DNA from: an uncultured Prevotellaceae bacterium | GTDB taxonomy: Bacteria > Bacteroidota > Bacteroidia > Bacteroidales > Muribaculaceae | Assembly: GCA_900317835.1 (NCBI GenBank) | Contig: ONIL01000009.1 | Coordinates: 1-64,000, forward strand | Length of the DNA stretch: 64,000 nucleotides | Direction: 5' to 3' | Shown here: positions 25,433 to 35,120 of the stretch, one piece after another | Numbering within the stretch: the first letter of the stretch is position 1 | Layout of the letters: each line of letters starts with the position of its first letter | Notes under the pieces: generated by a model | The model's database searches: none | What the model was told of the DNA's origin: nothing | Seen by the model: only the letters and a program-made list of their open reading frames with translations | Translations under genes and position numbers: made by a program

Positions 25433-28400
25433 ATGGCAGATAATATTAAATACCGTTTCATACAAAACGTTGGTGACTACTTCCCCTCAGGCTACTTCAG
25501 CGAAGACTTCATCGACAAAGTAAAGAAAGCCTCGGGACTGAGCAGCGAGGAGTTTTCCGCATTGAATAAACCTTTTGTAGCTTTGCGTAAAACTTATGAG
25601 GCTTACAAGAACTACATCATCAACACCAACCCTCGTGTCAAGGATGCTATTCGCCATACGCACGATTTTCACACCGCGTTACTGAAAATCTTGGGATACT
25701 CTACCGAGAACCCTTATGAGCAGTTCTACAGCGTCAATGAGGAAGAAGGAGCTGTTGTTCCTGTGCGACATGTCCTCACGCGCGGTGGCCGTACGTCAAT
25801 GCTTATCATGGAAATGCAGCACCTAATCAAGACCGACGAGAATGAGCCAGCAGGATTGTTCGAGCAACGCTATAACGTGAATGTTGATGGCAAGATGACC
25901 GAACAGACAGTCAAGCATCAGCGTTTCTATGCCGGTCAGTGGAGTGAAGTGTTCTCGCTCCCAAGTGACCTTCACGTCTCTCCTGCTATTATCAACAAGG
26001 CGATTGACGCCCTGTTCCTGCTGCCCCCCGAGCGTCGACCTCACTACATTCTCATGCTCGCTGGCAACATGGTGTTCTTACTCGATGTTGAGAAGTGGAA
26101 CCGTGGGGCATACCTGCAGTTCTCCCTTGATGAGCTGTATTCACAAGCAAGTATATCGGCCTATCGCGACTACCTCGCTCTATTCCATACGATGGTGTGC
26201 AAGCAAACCCTTGCCGCCGACAGTGAGACGGTGCTCATGGAACGCCTTGTTGAAGACAGTTACAAGAGTGCCTACGAGGTAACCAAAGACCTCAAAGATG
26301 GTGTCGAACATTCGGTTGAGATGCTCGCTAACGAAGCATTGTATTATTGGAAACGCAACGACAATCTGCCAGTTGCTGATTATACCGATGACACTTTTGC
26401 AAACGAAGTCAAGGACGACTGCATTCAGATCGTTTACCGTTTGCTATTTATTTTCTATGCCGAGAGTCGTGATGAACTAGAGATCTTGCCAACAAACGAT
26501 GAGGTATACAATCAAGGCTATTCGCTAGAAAAACTGCGTGACTTGGAGAAAGTTCCGCTGTTGAGCCAAAGCACTCGTGATGGTTTCTTTATTCACGAGA
26601 GTTTGTCGAGATTATTCAAACTTTTATCGACTGGCTACAACGATAACCGAAATCTTGGTGATAAGAGTTTTTCGGTGCGCCATATCGACTCTCCACTCTT
26701 TGACGACCGTCGTCTTCATCACCTCGGCGGTGTGAAGTTCCGCAATGTGGCTTGGCAAGATATCATTCGCTCCCTGTCGCTGAGTCATACTGAGCGACAA
26801 GTGGGCCGTATTTCCTACGCCAACCTTGGCATCAACCAGTTGGGCAGCGTTTATGAAAGTCTGCTTGCCTATCGTGGTTTTTATGCTGAAGAGGATTATA
26901 TCGAGGTCCACAAAGCAGGGGATCCTGCCGACGGCACTTACCTTGTGCCTTATAGCCGCATGGATGATTTCACGCCCGATGAAATCCTTCAAGATGAGAA
27001 TGGCAATCCTGTCATACTCAAAGAGGGCACTTTCGTTTATCGCTTGAACGGTCGCGACCGCCAGAAGTCGGCTTCTTACTATACGCCCGAAATCCTCACC
27101 CGCAGTACGGTGAAATATACGCTCAAGTCAATCCTCGACGATGTGCGGGATGGCAAACGCAAAGCTACCGACCTGCTAGACCTGAAGATTCTTGAACCGG
27201 CAATGGGTGCTGCCGCTTTCCAAAACGAAGTGGTAAACCAAATCGCTGAAGCTTATCTCATTTACCGTCAAGAGGAGAAACGCAAAGACGGTTCAGGAAA
27301 CTGGCGCATCTCGCCAGACAAGTATCGTGACGAGCTGCAAAAAGTGAAAGCTTACATCGCAACCCACAATGTATATGGCGTGGACTTAAACCCCACAGCT
27401 ATTGAACTGGGAAAGTTGTCCCTGTGGCTAAACGTAATCCACAAGGACATGGAAACGCCTTTCTTCAGCAACAGGTTGGCACTAGGCAACGCTGTTATCG
27501 GTGCTTGGCTCAAAGTGTATAATCGTAATGAAGTGATAGCGTCACCTGGACGAGGCAACAGATTGATACTAAATAAATGGTGGGAAAAAGCACCGCACAA
27601 GATTAAGTTCCGCAAGAATGGCGTGAACCGTTCGGTCAACGAGGTCTATCACTTCTTGCTGCCCGATAATGCTATGTTGGCTGTGAGAAGTATCAGGGAG
27701 CAGAAGGCTGCAAATCCAGTAGCTCATCGACGCATGACTGACATAATTAAGGACTGGACAGCACCGATAAGTGCCCAGGATTTTGTACGGCTGCAACGCA
27801 TCAGCGCCAAAATTGATGTCCTATTAAAAGAGTATTTCCAATTCCAGACGAGCATTGAAAATCTTACGCAAAACAAAATGGCTGTTTGGGGTGTGCCGGG
27901 CAACCCTGTTATTGCGTTTGACTCTTATGCAGAGAAAGAACGTCTCAACGATGTGCGCTATCGCCATGACAACGCATACTATCGTTTGAAGATGGTGATG
28001 GATTACTGGTGCTCGTTGTGGTTCTGGGAATATGATGATACCAAGGATTTGCCTACTCGTGTAGATTTTTGGAATGACATCGAGGCGATGCTTGACGTGA
28101 TTGACGACAAACTTGACTATCGCACGGCTCGTGCCCTAGGCAAACAGCCCATTTCTCGTGATCGCAACGGCAATCCCGCTCTCTTTGCCGAACCACATCC
28201 AGGCAACTTGTTTGAGCAGCCGACGGTATCGGAAGGAGGTGCTGTCAATTATGATACGCAGCGCACCGATGAGGAGTCGGAAATCGTGCGCCTCACCAAA
28301 GAGCAGATTCTTACCGAAGTGCATGGAGCCCGCACCACACTCTTTGACAACTCTCATCGTTACAAAATTGTGAAACGCCTAAGCAACCGCTATCACTTCT

Positions 28401-30397
28401 TCCATCCCATGCTGGAATTCCTTGAAGTGTTCTGGTTAAGAGACGGATTTGATATAGTTTGTGGTAATCCACCCTGGATTAAGTTGGAGTTTGATGAGGT
28501 GGGGATTATTTCTGAGAAATACCCAGAAGTCGCTATTCGTAGAACTTCTGCACCCAATGTGCGCCGTAAACGAGACGAATTATTTACGACGAATCCTAAT
28601 CTTGAAAAGCTTTATAGAGATGAAGAAACAGAGAATGTTTGTTCTGGTATTTTTATGAACGCCTATCAGAACTATCCACTGCTTGTTGGTCAGCAAACTA
28701 ATCTGTATAAATGTGTACTTGAGAATGGATTCTCGATGATGTCTGACATGGGATATATGGGTTTGCTCCATCCTGAAACTGTATATGATGATCCCAATGG
28801 GCAGCCATTAAGAAGAGAAATATATAAACGATTGAGGTTCCATTTCCAGTATCAAAATGCGCTCAATCTTTTTGCTGAAGTTGCTCATCGAGAAAAGTAC
28901 AGTACAAATATATATGGTTGTCACAGAGAAGATATTTCTTTTGACAACATTAACAATCTATTCCATCCATCTGTGATAGATTCATGCTTTGCTCATGACG
29001 GTCATGGTAATTGTGGTGGAATAAAGGTTGACGGAGAATGGAATCTTCAAGGTCATAAGGATCGAATTGTTCATTATGGTTTAGACGAATTAAGAATTCT
29101 TGCTGATACATTTGAAGATGGAAATAATCCTGATACAGTTAAATTGGTATCAATTCATTCACGGGAAATCTTAAAAGTGTTGAAAGCGTTGTCATTATCA
29201 CCTTCTCATGTTCGAGATTTTGATTCACGTACAACAGTAGCATGGGACGAAGCAAACTCTGTAAATGATGGAACAATTGTCAGAAAAACTTGTGAACCTC
29301 GTTTATCTGAGTATGAAGCCATTTATAGTGGGCCCCATATTTTTGTTGGGAACCCATTATATAAAACGCCTCGTTCAAAATGTATTAACAAAGCAGATTA
29401 TGATACAATTGATTTAGTAAAGATATCAGATGACTATATAGCAAGAACTAATTATGTACCAGTTATAACTAAACAATCATTTGTCTCTTTGATCGAGGGG
29501 TTTGTGATTGGTCGTGACGGCGATGGTAAAGAAATAACAGATAACTGGATTGAGCATTATAAGGTAGGATTTCGCAAAATGCAAAATCAAGCAGGAGAGC
29601 GCACTTTAACTGGCGCCATTTTACCGCCTAAAGTATCACATATAAATGGTATAGTCTCTATTACTTTTAGCAACAAAGATAACCTGATTGAATGTGCTGG
29701 ATTATCCGCTTCACTTGTATTAGATTTTTACGTCAAAACAATTGGTGCTCAGAATTTGCAAAAAGAACGGATTAATTCATTCCCTCTTGGAATTGCAGAA
29801 AAATTCAAAACGTCTCTTTTTGTTCGCACACTTGAACTCAACTGTCTTACCAAGTATTACGCCAATTTGTGGGAAGATATGTGGCAAGAAGAGTACAAGC
29901 AAGAGAAATGGAGCTTAGAAGATGTGCGCTTAAAGCCGTTTTCCGAACTTTCAAAACAATGGCAAATGGAAACGCCGCTTCGCAGCTATTTTGAGCGCCG
30001 CCAGGCACTTGTAGAGATTGATGTCATTACTGCCATGGCATTGGGTTTGAGCCTACAAGATTTGGAAATGATATACACGATACAGTTCCCTGTACTCCAG
30101 CAAAACGAAGATGACACATGGTATGACGCTGAAGGTGATATTGTCTTTACCTGTTCAAAAGGTTTGACCGGGGTGGGTCTAACCCGTCCCCAATGGGAAG
30201 AAATGCGTGGTGAACTTAGCGCTGATGGTATGACCTACGCAGGGTCCGCCCCCACCTATGTCCACACTATTGATCCCTCACGAAGCGAGCTCTACGGTGG
30301 CCAACAAGTGACCTACGTCGCCCCCTACACCCGTTGCGACCGCATCGCCGACTACCGCCGCGCCTGGGTCCACTTCGACAAAATCTTCAACTTGTAA
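25433..30397 (+). CDS. Large Eco57I/PglX-like N6-adenine methyltransferase (DrmMI-like), 1654 aa
   Basis: Motif X region SASYYTPEILTRSTVKY is followed by motif I EPAMGAAAF near residue 588, GVDLNPTAIELGKLSLWL, and the catalytic NPPW (DIVCGNPPW) near residue 1010, the order of gamma-class N6-adenine methylases of the Eco57I, PglX and DrmMI type. There is no obvious restriction nuclease motif at the N-terminus. Between about residues 1005 and 1465, the expected target-recognition part, the DNA becomes AT-rich and arginine codons shift from CGN to AGA, then revert. The last 45 residues recur in the chimeric ORF at 31349. Probably marks host DNA in concert with the SNF2 helicase. Confidence 0.85.
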   Translation: MADNIKYRFIQNVGDYFPSGYFSEDFIDKVKKASGLSSEEFSALNKPFVALRKTYEAYKNYIINTNPRVKDAIRHTHDFHTALLKILGYSTENPYEQFYSVNEEEGAVVPVRHVLTRGGRTSMLIMEMQHLIKTDENEPAGLFEQRYNVNVDGKMTEQTVKHQRFYAGQWSEVFSLPSDLHVSPAIINKAIDALFLLPPERRPHYILMLAGNMVFLLDVEKWNRGAYLQFSLDELYSQASISAYRDYLALFHTMVCKQTLAADSETVLMERLVEDSYKSAYEVTKDLKDGVEHSVEMLANEALYYWKRNDNLPVADYTDDTFANEVKDDCIQIVYRLLFIFYAESRDELEILPTNDEVYNQGYSLEKLRDLEKVPLLSQSTRDGFFIHESLSRLFKLLSTGYNDNRNLGDKSFSVRHIDSPLFDDRRLHHLGGVKFRNVAWQDIIRSLSLSHTERQVGRISYANLGINQLGSVYESLLAYRGFYAEEDYIEVHKAGDPADGTYLVPYSRMDDFTPDEILQDENGNPVILKEGTFVYRLNGRDRQKSASYYTPEILTRSTVKYTLKSILDDVRDGKRKATDLLDLKILEPAMGAAAFQNEVVNQIAEAYLIYRQEEKRKDGSGNWRISPDKYRDELQKVKAYIATHNVYGVDLNPTAIELGKLSLWLNVIHKDMETPFFSNRLALGNAVIGAWLKVYNRNEVIASPGRGNRLILNKWWEKAPHKIKFRKNGVNRSVNEVYHFLLPDNAMLAVRSIREQKAANPVAHRRMTDIIKDWTAPISAQDFVRLQRISAKIDVLLKEYFQFQTSIENLTQNKMAVWGVPGNPVIAFDSYAEKERLNDVRYRHDNAYYRLKMVMDYWCSLWFWEYDDTKDLPTRVDFWNDIEAMLDVIDDKLDYRTARALGKQPISRDRNGNPALFAEPHPGNLFEQPTVSEGGAVNYDTQRTDEESEIVRLTKEQILTEVHGARTTLFDNSHRYKIVKRLSNRYHFFHPMLEFLEVFWLRDGFDIVCGNPPWIKLEFDEVGIISEKYPEVAIRRTSAPNVRRKRDELFTTNPNLEKLYRDEETENVCSGIFMNAYQNYPLLVGQQTNLYKCVLENGFSMMSDMGYMGLLHPETVYDDPNGQPLRREIYKRLRFHFQYQNALNLFAEVAHREKYSTNIYGCHREDISFDNINNLFHPSVIDSCFAHDGHGNCGGIKVDGEWNLQGHKDRIVHYGLDELRILADTFEDGNNPDTVKLVSIHSREILKVLKALSLSPSHVRDFDSRTTVAWDEANSVNDGTIVRKTCEPRLSEYEAIYSGPHIFVGNPLYKTPRSKCINKADYDTIDLVKISDDYIARTNYVPVITKQSFVSLIEGFVIGRDGDGKEITDNWIEHYKVGFRKMQNQAGERTLTGAILPPKVSHINGIVSITFSNKDNLIECAGLSASLVLDFYVKTIGAQNLQKERINSFPLGIAEKFKTSLFVRTLELNCLTKYYANLWEDMWQEEYKQEKWSLEDVRLKPFSELSKQWQMETPLRSYFERRQALVEIDVITAMALGLSLQDLEMIYTIQFPVLQQNEDDTWYDAEGDIVFTCSKGLTGVGLTRPQWEEMRGELSADGMTYAGSAPTYVHTIDPSRSELYGGQQVTYVAPYTRCDRIADYRRAWVHFDKIFNL

Positions 30398-30402
30398 AGA
30401 CA

Positions 30403-31347
30403 ATGACAAAAGAAGTTTTATATAAGCGGCTATCGTTGGTTAAGTATCTTTACCAACAAGGAGTAGAAACATCATACAAGGCCGATGCTATTGCCGGCTT
30501 CTCTATTTTGCAGTTCCATGATGCTGTTGAAATGTTTCTATTACTGGCATTGGAACACATGGGGACAAGTGCACAAAATCAGACAAACGCTAAATCAAAG
30601 ATGTTCTTAATGAATTTCTTCGATGTGCTTCAAGGCATAACGATGAAACCTGCCATCAATTCCTTGAATTTATGTAGAAATGCGATTAAGCATAATGGGC
30701 AGTTCCCTTCCAAAAGTGATATTGAAAAACATCGAGTTAATGTTGGGCAATTTTTTGTCTATCATAGCAAAGAGTTCTTTGATATCGATTTTACATCTGT
30801 GTCATTAATAGATTTGGTGTCATTCACCCAAACTCATTCGTTCCTTGTTGATGCGCAAAAGTGTTTGGAAAAAAACAAATTCTATGAATGCCTCGTTGAA
30901 TGCAGTAAGGCATTCGATTGCCTATTAAGAGAATACAATAGTAGTAAGTTTTACCGCTTTAAGAATATCTTTGAGATAGGTGAAGAATGCGATAAATCAT
31001 ACGAGCGTTTTGTTAATGCAGCAGCAATTGACAATAGTTTTGGTCGCCATAATAGATGGTTTGAAAAAACATCAAAAACCATCAACAATGTTAGACATAT
31101 TCAGCAATTGATGTTAATGGGTGTTGATTGCAATCGATATGTGCTGTTCAATGCAGTTACACCAGAATTTCATTATTGGCCCGAAGAAGATAAATATGAC
31201 ATATACCCTCAACAAGATTACATGGAGAATATTGTATACATGACAAAAGATACTTGTGAGATGTGTATGTCGTTTATCATAGATACAGCCTTGAAATTTC
31301 AGAATCTTGATTTTGATGTTTCTAAATTTCTAAAGAAGGAAGGTTAA
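30403..31347 (+). CDS. HEPN-motif protein, 314 aa
   Basis: I chose the ATG at 30403, five bases after the methylase stop; the frame extends upstream into the methylase gene. The N-terminal half is all-helical and contains LNLCRNAIKHNG, an R-N-x-x-x-H motif as in HEPN ribonucleases, near residue 90. A second helical part has a repeated YECLVECSKAFDCLL segment reminiscent of HEPN-type dimer helices. No other enzyme motif. In defence loci such proteins often act as RNA-cutting effectors; this is inferred from a single motif and the context. Confidence 0.6.
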   Translation: MTKEVLYKRLSLVKYLYQQGVETSYKADAIAGFSILQFHDAVEMFLLLALEHMGTSAQNQTNAKSKMFLMNFFDVLQGITMKPAINSLNLCRNAIKHNGQFPSKSDIEKHRVNVGQFFVYHSKEFFDIDFTSVSLIDLVSFTQTHSFLVDAQKCLEKNKFYECLVECSKAFDCLLREYNSSKFYRFKNIFEIGEECDKSYERFVNAAAIDNSFGRHNRWFEKTSKTINNVRHIQQLMLMGVDCNRYVLFNAVTPEFHYWPEEDKYDIYPQQDYMENIVYMTKDTCEMCMSFIIDTALKFQNLDFDVSKFLKKEG

Positions 31348-31348
31348 T

Positions 31349-31600
31349 ATGATTGTAAATTCAGCGATAGAATACAGAAAGTGGGTTAAAGACAAAGAAG
31401 TTCGACCCGATGTTGACGAGAAAAGCATTGTTATCATTTTTCGAGTCTCTTCTTTCACTAACACCTGCACCATAGACCAGGCCCGCAGCGAACTCTACGG
31501 TGCCCAGCAACAAACCTTCGTAGCTCCACACACCTGCTGCGACCGCGTTGCCGACAACCGCACCGCCTGGGTCCATTTTGAGAAATTGTTTAACAACTAA
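31349..31600 (+). pseudogene. Chimeric scar: start of the GHKL ATPase joined to the end of the methylase
   Basis: The first 27 codons (VNSAIEYRKWVKDKEVRPD) match the start of the ATPase at 37685 (VNSAKIYRQWVKEKEIRPD). The last 45 codons (TIDQARSELYGAQQ and CDRVADNRTAWVHFEKLF) match the end of the methylase (TIDPSRSELYGGQQ and CDRIADYRRAWVHFDKIF). About ten codons join them. The 83-aa frame is intact but contains neither active centre. It is best explained as the remnant of a deletion between two copies of these genes. It starts one base after the HEPN-motif gene and is followed by the coiled-coil gene. Confidence 0.75.
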
Positions 31601-31612
31601 TTATTTAGAAGT

Positions 31613-32842
31613 ATGGCTAGTAAAGTTTTAGTTATTGCTGGAGTCGGCGTAGTAATACTAGCAGCAGGCGGCGGCTTCTGTTATTATAGATCAAGAGCGC
31701 AGAAGAATCTTCAAAAAGAAGTGGACAGATCACTTCCGAAACATATTAATAAACTAATAGACGAAGCAATTATGAGTGTCAAGGCCGACGCTGACAAGTC
31801 TAAGATCCAGCTGACAAGAATTGATAGTGATAAATTGGACCCTTCGAAATATGAAGAAATATCGATTAGCCCCAAAGAGGCAAATGATTGGGCGTCATTT
31901 TTATCAAGCATAGGCAGCGAAGCCATTAAAGCAGGCGCTACAGGTGAGGCTTTTCAAGGCCTGCTCAGATGCGATGTCCCACTTACTGAATTAATAAGGG
32001 TGAAAGGTGATCCAAATGCCATGCGTGGCTTAGTTTTTAAAGATGGAAGCATCTCAAAACACGCATCATTCACTGAGGCCAGCTTTTCAAATATGGCTCC
32101 ACTTTTGATATATCAGTGCATGGCTGCAGTTACTTCCCAATATTATCAACAAATTATCACTGAGCGTCTAGATGCAATAGAGTCTAAATTAGACAAGATC
32201 CAAGCTTTTATTGAAGAGGAAGATCGCGCGAGATTAATAGCTGCTTATAATCGCTTTGTTGAACTGAATAAAAAAAGTCATTATGTCGATGCAGATATGC
32301 GAAAAGTAGAAGATAGTTCATACGACGTGGAAATCCTCAGAGTGAAGTATCGCAATTTACTAAATTCGATTAAAGTTGAAGACCTTCGTATATCTTTTAA
32401 ATGGTGCGACAAAAAGGAAGCAGAAAAAAAGATAAAAGCGCTTAAGAACTCTAAGTATTTTGAGATACTCGAAATAGCGATGCAAGCCGAAGTGTTATTT
32501 TTTATTGCTGCTGTACTCTCAACAAAAGTGGCTTTATCTATGGGCAATGAGGAAGATGCAAAGATTTGTTCTGATAGATTAGTTCTTAATTTTTGGGATG
32601 AGTATGCAGAACAGTTCCATAGAATAAAGCACGACGTTATCAAATACCTCGAGCTCGAAGCAGAATCAGCACTCCTTCAAAAAGATGCAATAACCGAAAT
32701 GGTGAATGAACAAAAACGTGTTTTTGACGAAATGGAGAAGACTATGAAAATGATACAAAGTACACTGGATTGTAAAACTAGTCTTTATGTCAAAATTGAG
32801 GCTGACGGCTCAATGAAACAATACATTTCATTAAACCAGTAA
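31613..32842 (+). CDS. Membrane-anchored coiled-coil protein, 409 aa
   Basis: Residues about 4-25 (VLVIAGVGVVILAAGGGFCYY) form one hydrophobic segment followed by basic residues, a signal anchor with the rest in the cytoplasm. The body is helical: a conserved-looking block SISPKEANDWASFLSSIG, then long amphipathic helices such as ERLDAIESKLDKIQAFIEEE and, near the end, a coiled coil (EMVNEQKRVFDEMEKTMKM). No enzymatic motif. In a defence operon it could be a membrane effector or a scaffold. Family unknown. Confidence 0.55.
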   Translation: MASKVLVIAGVGVVILAAGGGFCYYRSRAQKNLQKEVDRSLPKHINKLIDEAIMSVKADADKSKIQLTRIDSDKLDPSKYEEISISPKEANDWASFLSSIGSEAIKAGATGEAFQGLLRCDVPLTELIRVKGDPNAMRGLVFKDGSISKHASFTEASFSNMAPLLIYQCMAAVTSQYYQQIITERLDAIESKLDKIQAFIEEEDRARLIAAYNRFVELNKKSHYVDADMRKVEDSSYDVEILRVKYRNLLNSIKVEDLRISFKWCDKKEAEKKIKALKNSKYFEILEIAMQAEVLFFIAAVLSTKVALSMGNEEDAKICSDRLVLNFWDEYAEQFHRIKHDVIKYLELEAESALLQKDAITEMVNEQKRVFDEMEKTMKMIQSTLDCKTSLYVKIEADGSMKQYISLNQ

Positions 32843-32935
32843 ATTTCATTTTGCTACTAAATTAAAAATTTTTCATGTTCGGTCAAGCCATTGCAGTGAC
32901 CTTCAATAAAGACTATAACAGACAGAATATATTAA

Positions 32936-33085
32936 ATGATGCTGATACACTACATAGTTGACGGTAAACCATGTGAAGACTTAGGGTCATTTTCGTCTTT
33001 CACTCTGTTATTCGTGTTAAATAAGAACGGGCGCTGCTCCTTATCCCTCTTTGAAAAAACTTCAACAACCAATAAGAATAATTAA
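32936..33085 (+). CDS. Possible 49-aa small protein in the gap before the DUF262 pair
   Basis: The frame from 32936 (MMLIHYIVDGKPCEDLG) to the TAA at 33085 fills most of a 262-base gap between the coiled-coil gene and the first DUF262 gene. VDGKPCEDLGSFSSFTLLF looks protein-like, but no paralogue or motif supports it. It may be a remnant or a chance frame. Confidence 0.25.
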   Translation: MMLIHYIVDGKPCEDLGSFSSFTLLFVLNKNGRCSLSLFEKTSTTNKNN

Positions 33086-33104
33086 TAACTAAAAATATAG
33101 ACCT

Positions 33105-35087
33105 ATGTCAAATACAACTAGTAATACACCACAACAGAATTCTCTGGAGCTATTAGCGATACCAGAGCTTTGTGAAAAGAATTTCTTTATTCCTGATTAC
33201 CAGCGTGGCTATCGTTGGGGAAAACGTCAAGTCGAGCAGTTGCTCAACGACATTTCATCCTACTTCGCGAATGGGAAGGGCGATTTCTATTGCCTCCAAC
33301 CCATTGTGGTCAGACGCATGGATGATGAATTGGTAGAAGAGTTTAAATTGCATTCCGAGACAGATAAAAATACCTGGTATGAAGTGATTGATGGCCAACA
33401 ACGCTTGACCACCATTCACATCATCATGGCTCTGTCAAAAGTGTTATTGCATCAAACACATGATAAATCCATATATTATCAGACACGTCCTATACTCAGT
33501 GAGATTTACAAGAGTTTTAAGGTTGATTTTAAGGACTTCTCAATTTCTGCTGATACCAGCGTGAATAAATTTGATGATATTGACTCGTGGCACATTCTTC
33601 AGGCAGCCAACACCATTATGAAGTGGATGAAGAATTATCAAACCACAACAGATGCTTTGCAGAATTTCATCAATTTCAATGTTCAGTTTATGCATGATAA
33701 GAATTCTGCCAAGTCTGTCCAAGTCATCTGGTATGAGCTCAAGGATGGTAGCAGTCCAGTTGAGACCTTCAAGCGCATTAACGATAAGAAGATATCGTTG
33801 AATAATGCTGAATTGATACGTGCCATGTTCCTTTCGGATTCTGCTGAATTTGAGTACGATCAAAATCTTCTAAACAGCTATGATGAAGAAGTGAGGCCAG
33901 TTGTGATATCCAAAGAAAGAGCGGCAAGACAATCGCATATTATTGAGCAATGGGATATTATCGAAAAGCAACTGAGGCAATCCGATTTCTGGAATTTTAT
34001 TAAAGATGATGGTAAGAGCGAATCCTATAGCTGTCGCATAGAATATCTCTTTGATTTGATTGCAAAGAAAAAAGAAGATGAAAAGGACGAAATAGCGACC
34101 TATTTGCGCTTCGAAGAACTTGTTGAGAAAAAAGAGGAAGGTGTTGCTGGGTTGTGGAGCTTATGGCTCAAAGTAGAAAGCTACTTCAATACGTTGCAAT
34201 CATGGTACCAGAATCGTGAATTATACCACAAGATTGGCTTCTTGATTGCGGAGTTGGGCAGCAAAATGTTGATTGATTTACTGGATGAGTCATCGAAGCA
34301 GACAAAATCCTATTTTAAGAAAGACATTAATTGGCGCATCAAAAAGCATATTTGTCTTGATGTGAACAAACCAGATGACATATATACATATAGTTATGAT
34401 GATCCAGCGCAGTATAAAGCCTTAAAGAGAATCTTGTTTTTCTTTAACGTGGAATCTACCAGGATTTCAACAACGCAACATTATTTCCCGTTTGAGTTGT
34501 ATAAGGATAAAGAGTGGACCCTAGAGCATATACATGCCCAGAATTCAGAGCGCATTGACCGGACCGATAGGGAAAAATGGAAAGAATGGATTGAGGAGAA
34601 CCTGAAAGTGCTCAGGCGCCTGCAAAGTAGAATTGATAGCAGTTCACCGTATGATCCGACTGCTTTGATTAGTGACATGAATAATAATCACCTGAATAGA
34701 CTCAACAACAAGAAAAAGAGCTATGGCTTTAAAAATTTCAGCACTTGCTTTGATAGCGTAACAGCCTACTACAATAGAATGGCGATAAAGGACGGTGGTT
34801 CATCAGAAATCCACAGTATCTCGAATATGGCATTATTGAGCAATGTGGTAAATTCCAGCATCAGCAATTCGGTATTCGAGGTGAAGCGCCAACTCATATT
34901 AGAAAAGGATGCAGCAGGCGAATACATCCCCTATTGTACGCGACTGGTATTCTTGAAGTACTACAACAAGGGAGATACGGATTTTAGCGTCAAGCAATCC
35001 TTTTACTGGAGCAAAAAAGATAGAGAAAACTATCTTGCTGCGATCAAAAAGGTTCTTAATGAGATACTCAGTAGTGTAGAACCGTGA
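33105..35087 (+). CDS. DUF262-DUF1524 protein (GmrSD-type), 660 aa
   Basis: FFIPDYQRGYRWGKRQVEQL near residue 27 and VIDGQQRLTT at residues about 93-103 are the DUF262 (ParB/sulfiredoxin-like NTPase) motifs. LEHIHAQNSER near residue 473, with NNHLNRLNNKKKSYGFKNF afterwards, is the DUF1524 HNH nuclease with the H-x-x-x-N core. The two parts match GmrS and GmrD joined, the layout of Type IV modification-dependent enzymes. It could therefore cut modified invading DNA on NTP control. A second DUF262 gene follows 33 bases later. Confidence 0.85.
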   Translation: MSNTTSNTPQQNSLELLAIPELCEKNFFIPDYQRGYRWGKRQVEQLLNDISSYFANGKGDFYCLQPIVVRRMDDELVEEFKLHSETDKNTWYEVIDGQQRLTTIHIIMALSKVLLHQTHDKSIYYQTRPILSEIYKSFKVDFKDFSISADTSVNKFDDIDSWHILQAANTIMKWMKNYQTTTDALQNFINFNVQFMHDKNSAKSVQVIWYELKDGSSPVETFKRINDKKISLNNAELIRAMFLSDSAEFEYDQNLLNSYDEEVRPVVISKERAARQSHIIEQWDIIEKQLRQSDFWNFIKDDGKSESYSCRIEYLFDLIAKKKEDEKDEIATYLRFEELVEKKEEGVAGLWSLWLKVESYFNTLQSWYQNRELYHKIGFLIAELGSKMLIDLLDESSKQTKSYFKKDINWRIKKHICLDVNKPDDIYTYSYDDPAQYKALKRILFFFNVESTRISTTQHYFPFELYKDKEWTLEHIHAQNSERIDRTDREKWKEWIEENLKVLRRLQSRIDSSSPYDPTALISDMNNNHLNRLNNKKKSYGFKNFSTCFDSVTAYYNRMAIKDGGSSEIHSISNMALLSNVVNSSISNSVFEVKRQLILEKDAAGEYIPYCTRLVFLKYYNKGDTDFSVKQSFYWSKKDRENYLAAIKKVLNEILSSVEP

Positions 35088-35120
35088 TGAAATTAACAAC
35101 AAGATTAAATCAAGAAAATT

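Noticed and set aside
22577-30397. Calling the island plain DISARM
   Set aside because: The SNF2-methylase pair fits, but no PLD gene (DrmC) is present and the DUF1998 protein is one giant polypeptide with an extra tail, accompanied by genes not found in DISARM.
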